Shown here piece after piece: positions 10,139-37,420 of a stretch of 64,000 nt of DNA. The notes beneath the pieces were generated by a model. The model ran no database searches. It was not told the origin of the DNA and saw nothing but the letters and a program-made list of their open reading frames with translations. Numbering within the stretch: position 1 is the first letter of the stretch; the number at the start of each line of letters is the position of its first letter. Source of the stretch: Liopterus haemorrhoidalis (taxonomy: Eukaryota > Arthropoda > Insecta > Coleoptera > Dytiscidae); NCBI GenBank assembly GCA_963971575.1, contig OZ020611.1:228896260-228960259 (forward strand), given 5' to 3'. The position numbers and the translations under genes are program-made.

Positions 10139-13100
10139 TCATACTAGGCTACAGTACCCTGAACAACCGGAAGAGGGCACTTCTTCACCGCTTACTAAGA
10201 TATGTCCTCGGTCTGCATACGTTTCCCATAGTCCTGGAGTTTGGATTATCTGGAAAAATAATTAATCGGCTATAGACATCATGCTACACAAATACTGAGT
10301 GCAGATGTACCGGGTGTCCTATTTAATCGGGAATGTATAGGAATCTCAAAAACTACAAGATATACGACTTCGGTTAATTTAGGTGATTTACATAGGTATT
10401 TATATATGTAGGTGATTTACAATATTGGAGGATTTAAGTCACAAAATTAGTAAAAAACATTACTCCCTCTGTCCCATAATTCGCGACTCAAACTAAAGTT
10501 GGCGGTGCTGCGTACGACAGTTGATGGCCGACGAGAAGCGTATATGTCAGAAGTTTTTTCTTAATATTTATCTGTTCAAACAATATTTCGGCAAAAAAAC
10601 ACTGTATTTAAGTCAGTATATTTAAAAATACGTCTTAATTCACATAAACTGTAGCACAACACACTACAAATATACGCTTCTGTTTAATTTACCAAGCCGC
10701 CACCAGATGTCTCGCTGTTATTTGGAGTCGCGAATAATAGTAGCAGTTGATGAATTTAATTTGTCCCATAATAATAGTAGCAAAAGAAAATAAATATAGA
10801 ACGAAACATTAATTATCAAAAAAGTAGATAAAATTAAACAATAAATTAAAAATATTACTCCTACTTATTATTTTGAGTGGTCAGATAGTTTCTGGATTTT
10901 TCAATAATTTCGTTACTGTATTTTAAACTTGTAGGTAGGATCCCTTGGCTGTGAAGCTTTTGTTTCCCTATATGCGTCAGCTTGAAATTATTGGAGCCAT
11001 CGATCTTCATTGCTTCCAGCATAACTTGTTGAAGTGACAGAAACGTATTATCCAGTATTTCGGGAGCAATATATTCAATATATTATCAAAGGGTATGTTT
11101 ATTGCTTTTATCAATTCATCAGTATTATTGGAAGATTCTTTTTTTCAAAGAATCAACATTACCGTAAGATTCAGCTTGACAATTATTTTCGGAAGCACGT
11201 TTCCAAATTCTTGATATGGTCATTCTGTTGCACTTAAATTGTTTTGCAGCCAACGTAATTACGCCTTTCTGCCACTTTTCGTTTTTCTTCTGATGCATCA
11301 AGAACTGGACAATCGCAACTCGATCTGTGCTTGAAAACTCTCTTTTCTCTATTTCAAGTTTTTGCATAATTTCGTCCAGTTGGTTGTAGTATATTTCTGC
11401 TGTGATCGATGAGCCAGGTTTTTTTTTTGTTTGGTTTTTAAGTTACCTGTACGAAATTTGGCGAACCAATTTGATATTGTCTGCTGCATACTAACACTAG
11501 AGCCAAATGGACTATTAATGATTCGCGCGGTCTGCGATGCCGTAGTTCTACGTAAGAACTCATATTTCATAATAGTGCGAATTTCCGACCGTTCCAATTT
11601 CAACAAAATTCATTTTAAAAAAAGTTTTTGGTATTTTTTAGACCATACAATGATTTCTTTAAACAGGCGAGATATGTAACTTTCCAACAAAAAAAAAAAA
11701 AAAAACAGAACGGTCAAATATTAAGCCAATGTCAAATAATAAGCTGTTAAAGTTGACAATAATATTAACTATAGTAAAGGAAAATTTACTTGACAGATTG
11801 ATCGATTGAAAACCGATAAAGAAATAAATATATATCTATTTCACACAGTTTTATGTAAGAACGTATGTCTTACTGTAACGTACGTTCATAGTTTTTGTTT
11901 TGTTTTGTTTTTGTTACATTATAACATGGTTACTTCAACGTATGTCCCTTTATATACACGCGTGGACATTCAGCTCCCACCACTAAATGGAAGACAGACA
12001 AGTGAAACAAATGTATCTCTTTCTCTATTTCTATCTTTGTCTGTGAACAAATGATATGGCTCTATTCAAAAATGGAAATTTTATTGCTATAGTTCTCTCC
12101 CATTGAACCATATTCTTTAACCCCTTAATGCGCATTTGTTTTATTAATTTAGGTACAAAAAAAAGCATTTATTTTTTTTGCAAATAATTAATATTTATGC
12201 TTATTTTAACTCATATAAAAATAAAAATAATATAAAAATAGAATAAAAATAATATTTTCTTAATATTTTAATTGTGTATGAAAAATTTTAAAACAAGGTA
12301 CTACGCAGAGTCCCACATTACAATCACTGCACCAATATCTTGTTTCTTTTCTAAATTTTTTACCCGTACTGTCTTTTTTTGAACAACATACTGCACAATT
12401 TCTATAAGGCACAGCCTTTTTTTCAGTCGGAGGAATAAAATCTGGGAAATGTCGTTCCGTTAGACGTAAGGGTCCCACAAGTATTTGTCGTCCTGCCTTT
12501 TTCATATTTGCACTGGTGTGATATTTTTCGATCATTTCTTCAATTAATTTTGTTCTGAATTCCAAATTGTCCATCGCTCCTCCGTTCTTTTTGTACAGAA
12601 CAAATGAATTGAAAATAACGAAATCGAGTAAATGCATGAATATTTTTTTATAATATTTTTTCCCCCGTTTTTTAGGTACTTGGTAGTCGTGTAAATGTTG
12701 ATCTAATTTATCGACACCTCCCATGGTATTATTATAGTCCATAACTAATTTAGGTTTCATTACGGGATTTCCTTCTTTATCTTTCTTCGCAGTTGGCACT
12801 ATTTCGGGATTGTGAACTGTCGACAAGAGGCAAATTTCTTTCTTGTCATGCCACTTCATTGCCATAACTTTTTTTCTTTGGAATGCTACGCATTCTCCCT
12901 TTTTAATTTTCTTAGTCACAAATTCCCGTGGTAAATCTTTTCTGTTCGCCCGCAAAGTACCATATATATCTGTCTTTTTAGATACAAGGAAATCTGCTAG
13001 TTGTGGGGACGTGTAATAATTGTCAGTAGTTATACAATATCCCATATCTAGTAGAGAATCCGCTAGCGATAATACGACCTGAGAAGTCATAGGCATGTCT

Positions 13101-16100
13101 TCATATTTTTGGGATATTATAGTTCCTTTTCCAGTATAAATAATGAAGGAATACAAATAGCCTGTTTTAGATTCGCAGAGCATGTACATTTTTATCCCAA
13201 AACGAGATCGTTTTAGAGGAATGTACTGGACCCAACCCAATCGTCCTTTGTACAATAGTAAACTTTCATCTACACTTATGTCTCGTTCAGGTATATATAA
13301 TGTACTAAATTTTGTATTCAGAGCTTCATAAACAGGCCAAATTTTGTTCAGTTTAGGATTCGGATGAGTATGACAGTCATATGTTTGATTATCAGCAAAA
13401 TGTAAATTTTTTTTTATGTATAAAAATCGACGTGAGGTCATTAGTTTAGGAAATATTGGAGTAGCAAAAATTTCTTTAGTGGTCCAGTACATTCTTTCTT
13501 CTGGCTTTCTAATTATTGCTTGAATAATATTTATACATAAAAAAATTTGCATTTCTTCTGTTTTTATTGGCGATAAAACATCAGATGATCTTCTTGGTTG
13601 TTGTTCTGCATAGCGATTAGATTCGGTGACTAATAACTTTATCAAGTCATTATCAAAAAATAATTGGAAATAATCTAAGACTGCAAAATTATTTGCATCG
13701 AATGTGCAACCTGGGACACCAATAAACTGGAATCGTGGTGGTGCTGAATTCAAGATATCTGTACTTATTTGTTGCCAGGTATGTGTTTGGGCATCATCCT
13801 CACTTTCTTCTGAATCCGATTCTACATCGCTATCGTCACTTCCGCTCTCAGATAAAATGGCATACTCAAATTCAGAATCTTCCAGGTCAGACATATTGGC
13901 TATAAACATTTTTATAAATAAATTTCTAAATAAATAAAATAAAAAAAACTTACCCGTGACAAAATATCCAACTTTTATTTGTATTTTTTCTTTAGAGCGT
14001 AAAAACTTATTACAATAAAAAGTAAATAACGTGAAACTTAAATTTTCAAATATCACTGCATATAACTAACTAATACATCCACACATGAAAAGAATAACGT
14101 TTAGACTGGTCAGTTGAGTCATAAACGTCTGTTCAAGGTTGAGTCTACCATCCTACGTGACAGGTACGGACTTGAAATATTTGGATAATAATATTTCAGT
14201 ATTAACCGTGACCGATACGGAGCTTTAAATTTTTAATATATATAAAATTACGGTGACCGTGACGTTCACGGAGCTGCACAATTCTGCAAGTAAACGTTGC
14301 CCGTATATGTCACGGAGCAGCGCATTAAGCGGTTAATTAACCGTCATCTGTCAACTAAAGCCTCCTTTACAATACAAATTTCATCCTTAACGACCTGATA
14401 GTTATTTATCGGTTTTCAATCGCTCGATTCTCGGCGAATATACTTACTTTTTGTACTAATTCTTCAAATGCACACTCGACGCCATCTCTTGTTTTAGCAC
14501 TGGACTCAATGAAAAGTGTTTGATGCCTTCTTGCAAATTTCATTCCTTCTTCTCTTGAAACTTCACGTGTATCCTAAAAAAAAACAATTTATAAATTAAT
14601 AAAAACTAAAAATATTTAAAACAAAAAAATTACCTTATCTATTTTATTTCCGACCACCATTTTAACAATATTAGCTTTAGTGGAATATGTATCTAACTCA
14701 TTCAGCCAATTTTCTAACTTTGCAAACGTACTCCTATTTGCGACATCGTAGACTAGAATAGCTCCTTGTGCGTCTCTGTAGTAGCTTGGTGTCAGTGTTC
14801 TGAACCGTTCTTGGCCTGCTGTATCCCATATTGCTAATTTTACTGTATTGCCATCAATAGTAAGTCTTTTTGTTTTAAAATCTACACCAATAGTTAACGT
14901 CTGATCAGGATCGAAGTTGTCTTCTGTAAATCGCAGAAGTAAACTGCAACGGTAAGCAAAAATTATTATGAAATAATAATTTAGATATATCATTGTAGTT
15001 AATCAAATAAGTTTTGTATGGTTTTTCACAGCTCAATTTACAACAAATATTATGACTGTGACAAGCTGCGACATCTCTACAAATAACATTTTACTGATTC
15101 AAAATTGAGTAGAATAAATTCTATATATAATTATAAATAATTTCTTAGTTTCTTGTGGAACTAAATGATATTTCTATTTTCTTAAGTTATCATGAGCTCA
15201 CTTTTTAACGATTGCAGTGGGTTTTCTATATTAATAAAATTGCAGGCTATATCTGTTTTTTAGGGTTATGTAGATATGACCACGAAAAATTCCTTATAAC
15301 ATTACGTAGAAATTGTAGCCAAACGGCTGAACATAGAAAGTTTGAAATTTGGCATACTTGTACAACTTTTTGACCCACATATAGGAAAACTATAGAGAGT
15401 TCAAAATAATACAGCGCGAGATAAATATAAACAAATACACTGCCGGCCAAAAGTTTCCGGACAAGATATGATTTTGCATTAAAATACTAAAAAAATATAT
15501 ATATATTCTTGTAAATCAATTGAAATATATTTATAAAACAATTCAATGATCATTTTGTAAGACTCTAGAGCAAGTTTGAACGAAATGATGAACGATAAAT
15601 ACAAAATATGCCTACTTAGCGAAATGTTTATTATTATTATTATTATTATAGATATCGTCCGCTGTCAGCATTTGTATATCAACATTACTTTTAACGTGCG
15701 TATCACTTAAGAAATAATTTAAATATTTTAAATATGATATACTACGATGATTTGAACCTATATTCATTTAGTTTACGTCAGTTATAACTTGGTATAGTGA
15801 AGATTAGACGTAGAATTGGATTCAAAATTCATTTCAAATCAATTTCAAGAAATTATTAAAAAAATGAGTAGAAAATCCAATTTAACTATTGTAAAGCGTT
15901 CTGAATTAATAACTCTCCACAAAGAAGGATACAATATTCGTGATATTTCGAAAAAATTGAAAGTTCCAAAAAGTACTGTTCAAGATACTGTCAAACGTTG
16001 GAAAGAAACTGGTAGTTTTGCGGATAAAAAAAGAGCAGGAAGACCTAAAACCACAACATCAGTTGAAGATAAGAAAATTGTATTAATGAGTAAACGTAAT

Positions 16101-19100
16101 AGAAGACTGACAGCCCCCGAAATTACCGCCCTGTTTAATGAAAGTCATTCAAAGGCAATATCTGTAAATACGACAAAACGGCGTCTCAGAGAAGCAGGGC
16201 TTTTTGGTCGTGTTGCTGTAAAGAAACCTCTGCTTAGGCAAGCAAACAAGAAAAAAAGGTTAGAGTGTGCCCAAAAATACAAGTGGTGGACAAAAGAAGA
16301 TTGGAAAAATGTATTGTGGATAGATGAGTCCAAATTTGAAGTTTTCGGTAACCGAAGACATGTCTATGTGAGAAAAACAGCGAAAGAAAAGATGGATCCA
16401 CAGTGTGTAGTTCCAACAGTGAAACATGGACGTGGTTCTGTGATGGTGTGGGGATATTTTTCTTCAACTGGCACTGGAGATCTTGTGAAAATTTACGGCA
16501 TAATGAACATTATAAAAAGAACATTATAAAAAAATATTAGAAGAAAATGCTATTCCATCTGGCTTACGATTAATTGGTCCTGGATTTGTGTTCATGCAGG
16601 ATAATGATCCAAAACATAGTTCTAGACTATGTCGCGACTATATTCAAGAACAAGAAGCCAGAGGAATCCTTAAAAATATGAACTGGTCAGCTCAATCTCC
16701 CGATTTAAACCCAATCGAGTGACTATGGGAGGAACTTGATAGAAATGTTCGAAAAAAATGTCCAACGTCCAAAAATCAGTTATGGAATATCTTAAGGAGT
16801 CATGGGGTGCAATTTCTGCAGAAACCATTCAAAAATTAAACGATCGATTGCCAAAAATTACAAAAAAACTTTTAGAATCAAAGGGCTCGTTTTTTGACGA
16901 AAAGAAAGTTTAGTGATTATGTGCTTTTCTTTTTCTTATTTATCTCTATATTATGTCAAAATGTTTTCTATACTAAATATTTTATAACCAGAATTTAAAA
17001 AAAATATATTAAAACATTATTAGTACCTTTGTACTTGACTTTTAACTAAAATATTATAAATATTTTTCTTGTCCGGAAACTTTTGGCCTGCAGTGTATGT
17101 ATATAATAAAAAAAATATTTTTTTTTTAAATTTTGAGTGGCATACCAAATGAAACCTCGTAATGCGTGGCTCAACAAAATTTTATTTTTGAAAAATCAAT
17201 TTGTTTTATTCGATTTTTGGCAAAAATTTGTCAAAAAACTATCACCCAAAGGGATTTATCTAAAAATCTAAAAAATCTCCGTAATGAACATTGATGGGAA
17301 CCGAAATAGTCCAACAGGAACTTTTGATCAGATAAATTTTTCGAAAAATGTCGATTTTTTGTGTAGTTCATAAAAAATAAATATTTTTTTAAAAATTTAT
17401 TGTGTGGTATCAAACGAAAGCTCTTAAGACGTAGATTATGGAACGATAGATAGTTTTTTTGAAATTCGTTTCTTTTAACACGAATTTAGCCAAAAATATG
17501 TAAACGTTCTTGTCCCGTACCCTTTTACCAAAAAGGGTTAAACAAAAAATCTGCATAAATTATAGGTAAGGTATATTGATCTGAGCCGGAAACGTACGAA
17601 AGAAATTTTTGAGCTGACGGTGTTTTTGAAAAATAATGTTATGGATTTTCTGTATTTATAGCTAAGATAGTGCGTGTATTTTTTTGGAATTAAAAATATT
17701 AAAAAAATAATATATTTTTTTAATAGTTGCGAAGTTACTCACACCACACCACACTACACTCTACACTGTAAAATATTTCTTATTAATCTAATGAAGACTT
17801 GAATATGAAGTAACTGCAGAAAAAACGATGGAGTATTTGGCAGATTATTTAAATTTGTTTAAAAAAATTAAATGGAAGCTCTTAGTTCTCAAATAACGAA
17901 TAAGTGATTATTAAAAAAAATTTTGATTTTGATGTGATAAATATACCTAGACATCCAGTATTATGTTGGTTTCTTACACCTATTAAATCCCTGCAACCCC
18001 TGAAATGTGTGAAAATTCACACTTGGTTTCTACACGGTTTAGATGATTATAAGACAATATCCGCAAAAAAATCAAAACCGCTGGATATATTTTTACACAA
18101 TTTGGTACGATGATAGAGTTAAAACAGAATTCGAATATAGGCTTTAAGGCATTTCTAAAATTTTATTCTAGGGGGTTGTTTCAGGGTTAAAACTGTTTTA
18201 AAAAACTTAAAATATCTACTTATTATTGAAAAATATATATGACAAAAATTGTTTTTAGTATTAAAATAAATCTTTTTTGTGCAATGCATTTTTTCAGTAA
18301 AATGAATAATTGGGGAGTTATGTGGGGACACCCTAAAACTAAAATCTACATATACCCTTATTATTGACTTACCAGCAAAATCATATATGACCAAAATAGT
18401 TCATATTACATTATCAATAGTACACTATTGTAAAACTTCAGAACTGACGTCATTAAAATGGCTACCGAGCCTACAACAATGTCTAAAATATATTTATTTA
18501 TTGTTATTTATTCTCATAAATAAAATACTACTCATAAAGATGAACTGTGTGGCGCGCAAATAGTAATAGTTGCTGAGCGCCAAAAATTTTAACTTGCCGT
18601 GTATAAAACATTCATTATTCACGGCTGGACACACATGCATGTTCCTTTTTACACGGCGTGCAATATGAACAGCTTTATGTATTTACAGTTGGACACATAA
18701 CGCATTTATTATTTGATGGTCGTAGATAAAAATATTTTACTTATATATGATAATCTTAGTTTATTCTAAAATAGACAGAAATACCGTATTATTAAAAACA
18801 TTCTATCCCAAAATTAAACGAGATTTGTAGAAAATAGAAAACAGAAAGAGTAATAATGTAATAATATAAATACATATCTGGCTGGCTTAAACCAAAGAAA
18901 CAGACTACACCATAGACAACCGACTACACTTACTTTAAATACTTGGTATTTTCGGTTGCAATTTTTCTAAAAAAACAAAAAGCTTTTGGACCTCCGGAAT
19001 GTGAAATAAGAAAAGGGGACAAGTTTAGGGATGTCTGTACACCTTAATGTATTTTACAATTATGCAACATTTCACACAGCGACATTAATAATTTTACTCG

Positions 19101-19345
19101 TAAACCCAAAAACACATGAGCTTATGTTAGTTAATATTCTTGACAAAAACAACTTTTTAAACAATTTCCGATGACGCAAAACATGTTTTTGAATAATGAT
19201 TACATTTAAGGCCATTTTTATGACTCATATCCGAAAATATAAATTTTACAAATAAACTAAAAAATACTCAACCCTACCTTGATTTTCCAACACCACTTTC
19301 ACCAATTATTAAAATTTTAAGCGTTGTTAAAATCTCTTCATCCAT
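10139..19345 (-). CDS. Rab18: Rab18 small GTPase (complete, four exons)
   Basis: Exons are 19278-19345, 14634-14943, 14448-14573 and 10139-10249. All have GT-AG borders and join in frame to 204 codons plus TGA, the usual Rab18 length. All G motifs are present: GESGVGKS (residues 15-22), TIGVDF (40-45), WDTAGQE (62-68), NKID (122-125) and ESSAK (149-153). The C-terminus ends CSGYCSLV, a prenylation signal of the Rab18 kind. Rab18 cycles between GDP and GTP on ER and lipid-droplet membranes and acts in membrane traffic and lipid handling. Intron 1 (4.3 kb) holds a Tc1-type element and intron 3 (4.2 kb) a piggyBac element, both outside the splice sites. A TTTAAT at 9932-9937 (ATTAAA on -) could be its poly(A) signal. 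Sequence and length agree well, so the assignment is firm. Confidence 0.95.
10466..10745. mobile_element. Inverted-repeat element with CTCCCTCTGTCCCATAA end
   Basis: The left end CTCCCTCTGTCCCATAATTC followed by GCGACTC is inverted near 10718-10740 (GAGTCGCGAATAATAGTAG). The CTCCCT-GTCCCA start resembles the ends of plant-type mariner (DD39D) and Stowaway elements. It sits directly beside a relic of such a transposase at 10861-11367, which supports the link. The target duplication was not resolved. It lies in Rab18 intron 3. Confidence 0.5.
10861..11367 (-). pseudogene. Plant-type mariner-like transposase relic (DD39D-like)
   Basis: The N-terminal part (11367-11125) reads as a helix-turn-helix region with [20 protein letters not shown]. 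The C-terminal part (about 11055-10861) reads [20 protein letters not shown] then [20 protein letters not shown], the pattern that ends transposases of the plant-like mariner group, and stops at TAG 10863-10861. The catalytic middle is missing and the two parts are in different frames, so this is a deleted relic. It lies in Rab18 intron 3. Confidence 0.6.
11349..11606 (-). pseudogene. Mariner transposase N-terminal fragment
   Basis: The 85-residue frame reads [20 protein letters not shown] and later [16 protein letters not shown], the helix-turn-helix start seen in SETMAR-like mariner transposases. Nothing of the catalytic domain follows in frame. It overlaps the start of the DD39D-like relic, so two different mariner remnants abut here. 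Inside Rab18 intron 3. Confidence 0.6.
12121..14332 (-). mobile_element. piggyBac-like element, structurally complete
   Basis: Flanked by TTAA on both sides (12117-12120 and 14333-14336), the exact piggyBac target duplication. The ends CCCCTTAATGCGC and GCGCATTAAGCGG form a 13-bp inverted repeat with one mismatch. The 2.2-kb body encodes one long transposase frame on the - strand. Structure and coding are both preserved, which suggests a recent arrival. Nested in a MITE in Rab18 intron 3. Confidence 0.92.
12260..13909 (-). CDS. piggyBac transposase (apparently intact)
   Basis: The frame runs 549 residues from ATG 13909 ([19 protein letters not shown]), or 544 from the next Met. The open frame continues upstream, but a GTAAGT donor near 13953 and a tttatttag acceptor near 13927 suggest an intron in the leader, so I prefer this start. 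The acidic N-terminus is typical. The DDD transposase core shows [17 protein letters not shown] (first Asp), [14 protein letters not shown] (second Asp) and [16 protein letters not shown] (third acidic region). A C-terminal Cys-rich zinc domain follows (CAVCCSKKD ... [15 protein letters not shown]). These enzymes excise and insert at TTAA without leaving scars. No stop or frameshift was seen. The neighbours are unrelated repeats and Rab18 exons on the same strand. Activity cannot be judged from sequence alone. Confidence 0.92.
   Translation of the reverse strand: MFIANMSDLEDSEFEYAILSESGSDDSDVESDSEESEDDAQTHTWQQISTDILNSAPPRFQFIGVPGCTFDANNFAVLDYFQLFFDNDLIKLLVTESNRYAEQQPRRSSDVLSPIKTEEMQIFLCINIIQAIIRKPEERMYWTTKEIFATPIFPKLMTSRRFLYIKKNLHFADNQTYDCHTHPNPKLNKIWPVYEALNTKFSTLYIPERDISVDESLLLYKGRLGWVQYIPLKRSRFGIKMYMLCESKTGYLYSFIIYTGKGTIISQKYEDMPMTSQVVLSLADSLLDMGYCITTDNYYTSPQLADFLVSKKTDIYGTLRANRKDLPREFVTKKIKKGECVAFQRKKVMAMKWHDKKEICLLSTVHNPEIVPTAKKDKEGNPVMKPKLVMDYNNTMGGVDKLDQHLHDYQVPKKRGKKYYKKIFMHLLDFVIFNSFVLYKKNGGAMDNLEFRTKLIEEMIEKYHTSANMKKAGRQILVGPLRLTERHFPDFIPPTEKKAVPYRNCAVCCSKKDSTGKKFRKETRYWCSDCNVGLCVVPCFKIFHTQLKY
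15438..17095 (+). mobile_element. Tc1-type transposon with DD38E spacing
   Basis: The ends CACTGCCGGCCAAAAGTTTC and its complement at 17071-17095 are inverted repeats flanked by TA (15436-15437, 17096-17097). The body is 1658 bp and carries one decayed transposase gene on +. The distance between the second Asp and the Glu is 38 residues rather than the usual 34. It lies in a dispersed repeat in Rab18 intron 1. Confidence 0.9.
15864..16913 (+). pseudogene. Tc1/mariner DD38E transposase, decayed
   Basis: From ATG 15864 the frame reads [18 protein letters not shown] with paired helix-turn-helix motifs ([32 protein letters not shown]), then [17 protein letters not shown] (first Asp). It is open to 16529. 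A frameshift near 16500 moves the rest to another frame, which reads [15 protein letters not shown] (second Asp) and SPDLNPIE (Glu), followed by a TGA at 16720-16722. Another frameshift near 16765 leads to a tail ending at TAG 16911-16913. The Asp-Glu spacing counts 38 residues. The enzyme class performs cut-and-paste transposition at TA sites. This copy cannot make a full protein. Confidence 0.88.
18120..18410. repeat. Dispersed repeat F4, copy 1
   Basis: Blocks such as AAGGCATTTCTAAAATTTTA, CAGGGTTAAAACTGTTTT and CCCTTATTATTGACTTA recur inverted at 28315-28620, and part recurs at 48950-49060. No ORF. It continues directly from repeat F1 copy 1, so the two may be parts of one larger element. 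The rest of the intron to 19277 (18411-19277) shows nothing I recognise. Confidence 0.5.
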
Positions 19346-19765
19346 AATGACTAGTTATTGTAACTTGATGCAAAATTATTTCAATGTCAACTTAGAAAAG
19401 ACGTAATTTATTTGAAATATTACTTCAAAATATACACAAATTATGTGTATAAGCACCACAGTTCCAAAAAGCTTGTTTTATTCTAAAAATAGCAGCCAAT
19501 TTTATATCTATTTACGTCTTTTAAGATTTGACACAAAATAATGTTTATTCTTTCAACTTGTTGTAAAGTTGGCACTACCAGAATTCGGTATAGATTGGTA
19601 GTCCTGATTGAGAAATTCATTTTAAATAACTATAAAATAAAAAATAAAGATTGGAAAATTATTTTAACATGTGCAAATACCATATTCTTTCCATTTAAAT
19701 ATTTTTTTAATTTATATTAGCATTTCAAAATTCAATGTTAGTGCCATCTGGTAACTATTTTTAAA

Positions 19766-20033
19766 ATGACGACAGTTAAATTTAATGCGGGAAAAAAGGT
19801 AAATAAAATATAAGTTCAGGAAAAGCGATTCTATTAAAATAAAAATAATCGAATTATCTATAGAATTGGTGTCTTCATCAATATATATATTTTTTTCAGA
19901 TATCAGGATAATCGTATATATTAAGAAGTTCCTTAAATTTTATTTTTTATAGGTTTTTTTCTGGAATGACTTACAAAATAATAGACATAAACTGGGACAT
20001 TTATTCATTTCATCAGCAACATTTGATTTGTGA
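19766..20033 (+). CDS. Possible small two-exon gene divergent from Rab18 (tentative)
   Basis: An ATG at 19766 opens 11 codons (MTTVKFNAGKK) that end exactly at an AAG|GTAAAT donor. After an acceptor (ttttttatag) at 19951-19952, a second segment continues in frame for 26 codons (VFFWNDLQNNRHKLGHLF...) to TGA 20031-20033. This would be a 37-residue protein starting 420 bases from the Rab18 start codon on the opposite strand. I do not recognise it. It could be the remnant of a gene cut off by the LINE fragment that follows, or chance. Confidence 0.2.
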
Positions 20034-20079
20034 TCAGCAATCTTTGGGACGCCGGTAGCTTAGCGTAAATAGCGGAAAT

Positions 20080-20250
20080 CGTAAAAAGAATAGCCTTGGA
20101 TTGGAACCTTGAGGGAATCGACGCCCAAATCGAAAAGAACGTCCAAAAATAACATGGAAAAAATTAATCTAAACTGAGATTGCAGAAATTGACAAATCAA
20201 AAAAATTTGGATAAAATCAAAAAAATCGGGACACAATTAAAAAAATCTAA
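20080..20250 (+). pseudogene. LINE reverse-transcriptase C-terminal fragment
   Basis: Across two frames the sequence reads ALDWN..GNRRPNRKERPKITWKK..TEIAEIDKSKK, which follows the end of many insect LINE proteins (a basic GRPK-TW block). No other LINE part is attached. It runs into a tandem array with the consensus of its own tail. Confidence 0.5.
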
Positions 20251-20400
20251 ATAAAATCAAAAAAATTGGGATGAAATGAAGCCAAAAAATATGATAGGAG
20301 ATGAAATCCAAAAATCAGGACCAAATCTAAAAAATCGGGACAATATCAAAAAAACCAAGACAAAATCTAAAAAATCGGGACACAATCGAAAGAGAGTATA
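20190..20400. repeat. Tandem array of AAATCRGGACAAAATC-like units
   Basis: Roughly eight imperfect units of 25-30 bases containing (A)nTCGGGACAAAATC and close variants follow one another. They start at the 3' end of the LINE fragment, so they may have grown from its tail. Apart from the candidate AATAAA, nothing else was seen between 20400 and 21064. Confidence 0.6.
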
Positions 20401-20972
20401 GGAATATACGTATTATTAAAACAATAAATTATATTCAAATTATTATTTATTTATCACTGAATACAAGCATATAGGTCATATAAATTTAACAATATTTAAC
20501 AAATCTTAATATAAATCTAAAACATTTTGTTGTATTTTACATTTAAGCGATAAAAATATCTACATATTGTTCAATTGTAAATGCAAAATTAATAAAAATT
20601 TCGTGCAGTCCTTGAAAATATAATAACCCCAGTATTCATAATTATGTACTACGTTTATAGTAATAACGTAATAAATGTAAACTTCAAAATTTCAATTGTT
20701 TTCTGAATTTTGTTTATAAATTAAATGTAAGAAATGTTATTTTCACTCATTTTTCGCAGCCTTTTAAGATAGTACGCCGTAGAAAAACTATTGCATGCAA
20801 TACGAAAGAAAAATGGGACTTTATTTTATCGGAATTGGGCCTTGTATCGATCTTTACATTTCACATTCGTTAGATAATAACCTTTATTTACTTGCTTGTT
20901 GTATCAATACTTCACACATGCTGTAAGTGACATTCGCAAACAATTCTTTGCGATACAATAACAAAATAATTA

Positions 20973-20978
20973 TTTATT
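20973..20978 (-). promoter_or_regulatory. Candidate poly(A) signal of the eight-exon ZAD gene
   Basis: TTTATT on + (AATAAA on -) lies 86 bases past the stop codon at 21064-21066. Confidence 0.4.
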
Positions 20979-21063
20979 TGCTATAAACGTAGTAATCGTA
21001 GTGCAAAACATCAAAATTATTAAATCATTGCTTAAATTATAATAAAATTAAGGTACTGTGTAT

Positions 21064-37420
<16,357 letters not shown>

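Larger units (their letters stand above)
11770..14374. mobile_element. TATAGTAAAG MITE, copy 1, split by piggyBac
   Basis: The left end TATAGTAAAGGAAAATTTAC and the right end CCTCCTTTACAATA are inverted, and both match the ends of the copy at 55954-56291. Internal blocks (ATCGATTGAAAACCGATAAAG, GTACGTTCATAGTTTTTGT, ATGGCTCTATTCAAAAATGG) match that copy inverted. A piggyBac element sits at a TTAA inside the right arm. Without it the MITE is about 390 bp. Confidence 0.75.
15262..18001 (+). repeat. Dispersed repeat family F1, copy 1, split by a Tc1-type element
   Basis: Begins AGGGTTATGTAGATATGACC, followed by a GTAGCCAAACGGCTGAACAT block, and ends near CCTGCAACCCCTGAAATGTG. Both ends and several inner blocks match 32707-34132 and, inverted, 61220-62103. 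A Tc1-type element occupies 15438-17095. The family has inverted AGGGTTTTGYAGGTAT motifs near both ends but extends beyond them. Class unknown. Confidence 0.6.

Noticed and set aside
13704..13937. 77-codon ORF on +
   Set aside because: Antisense shadow of the acidic N-terminus of the piggyBac transposase.
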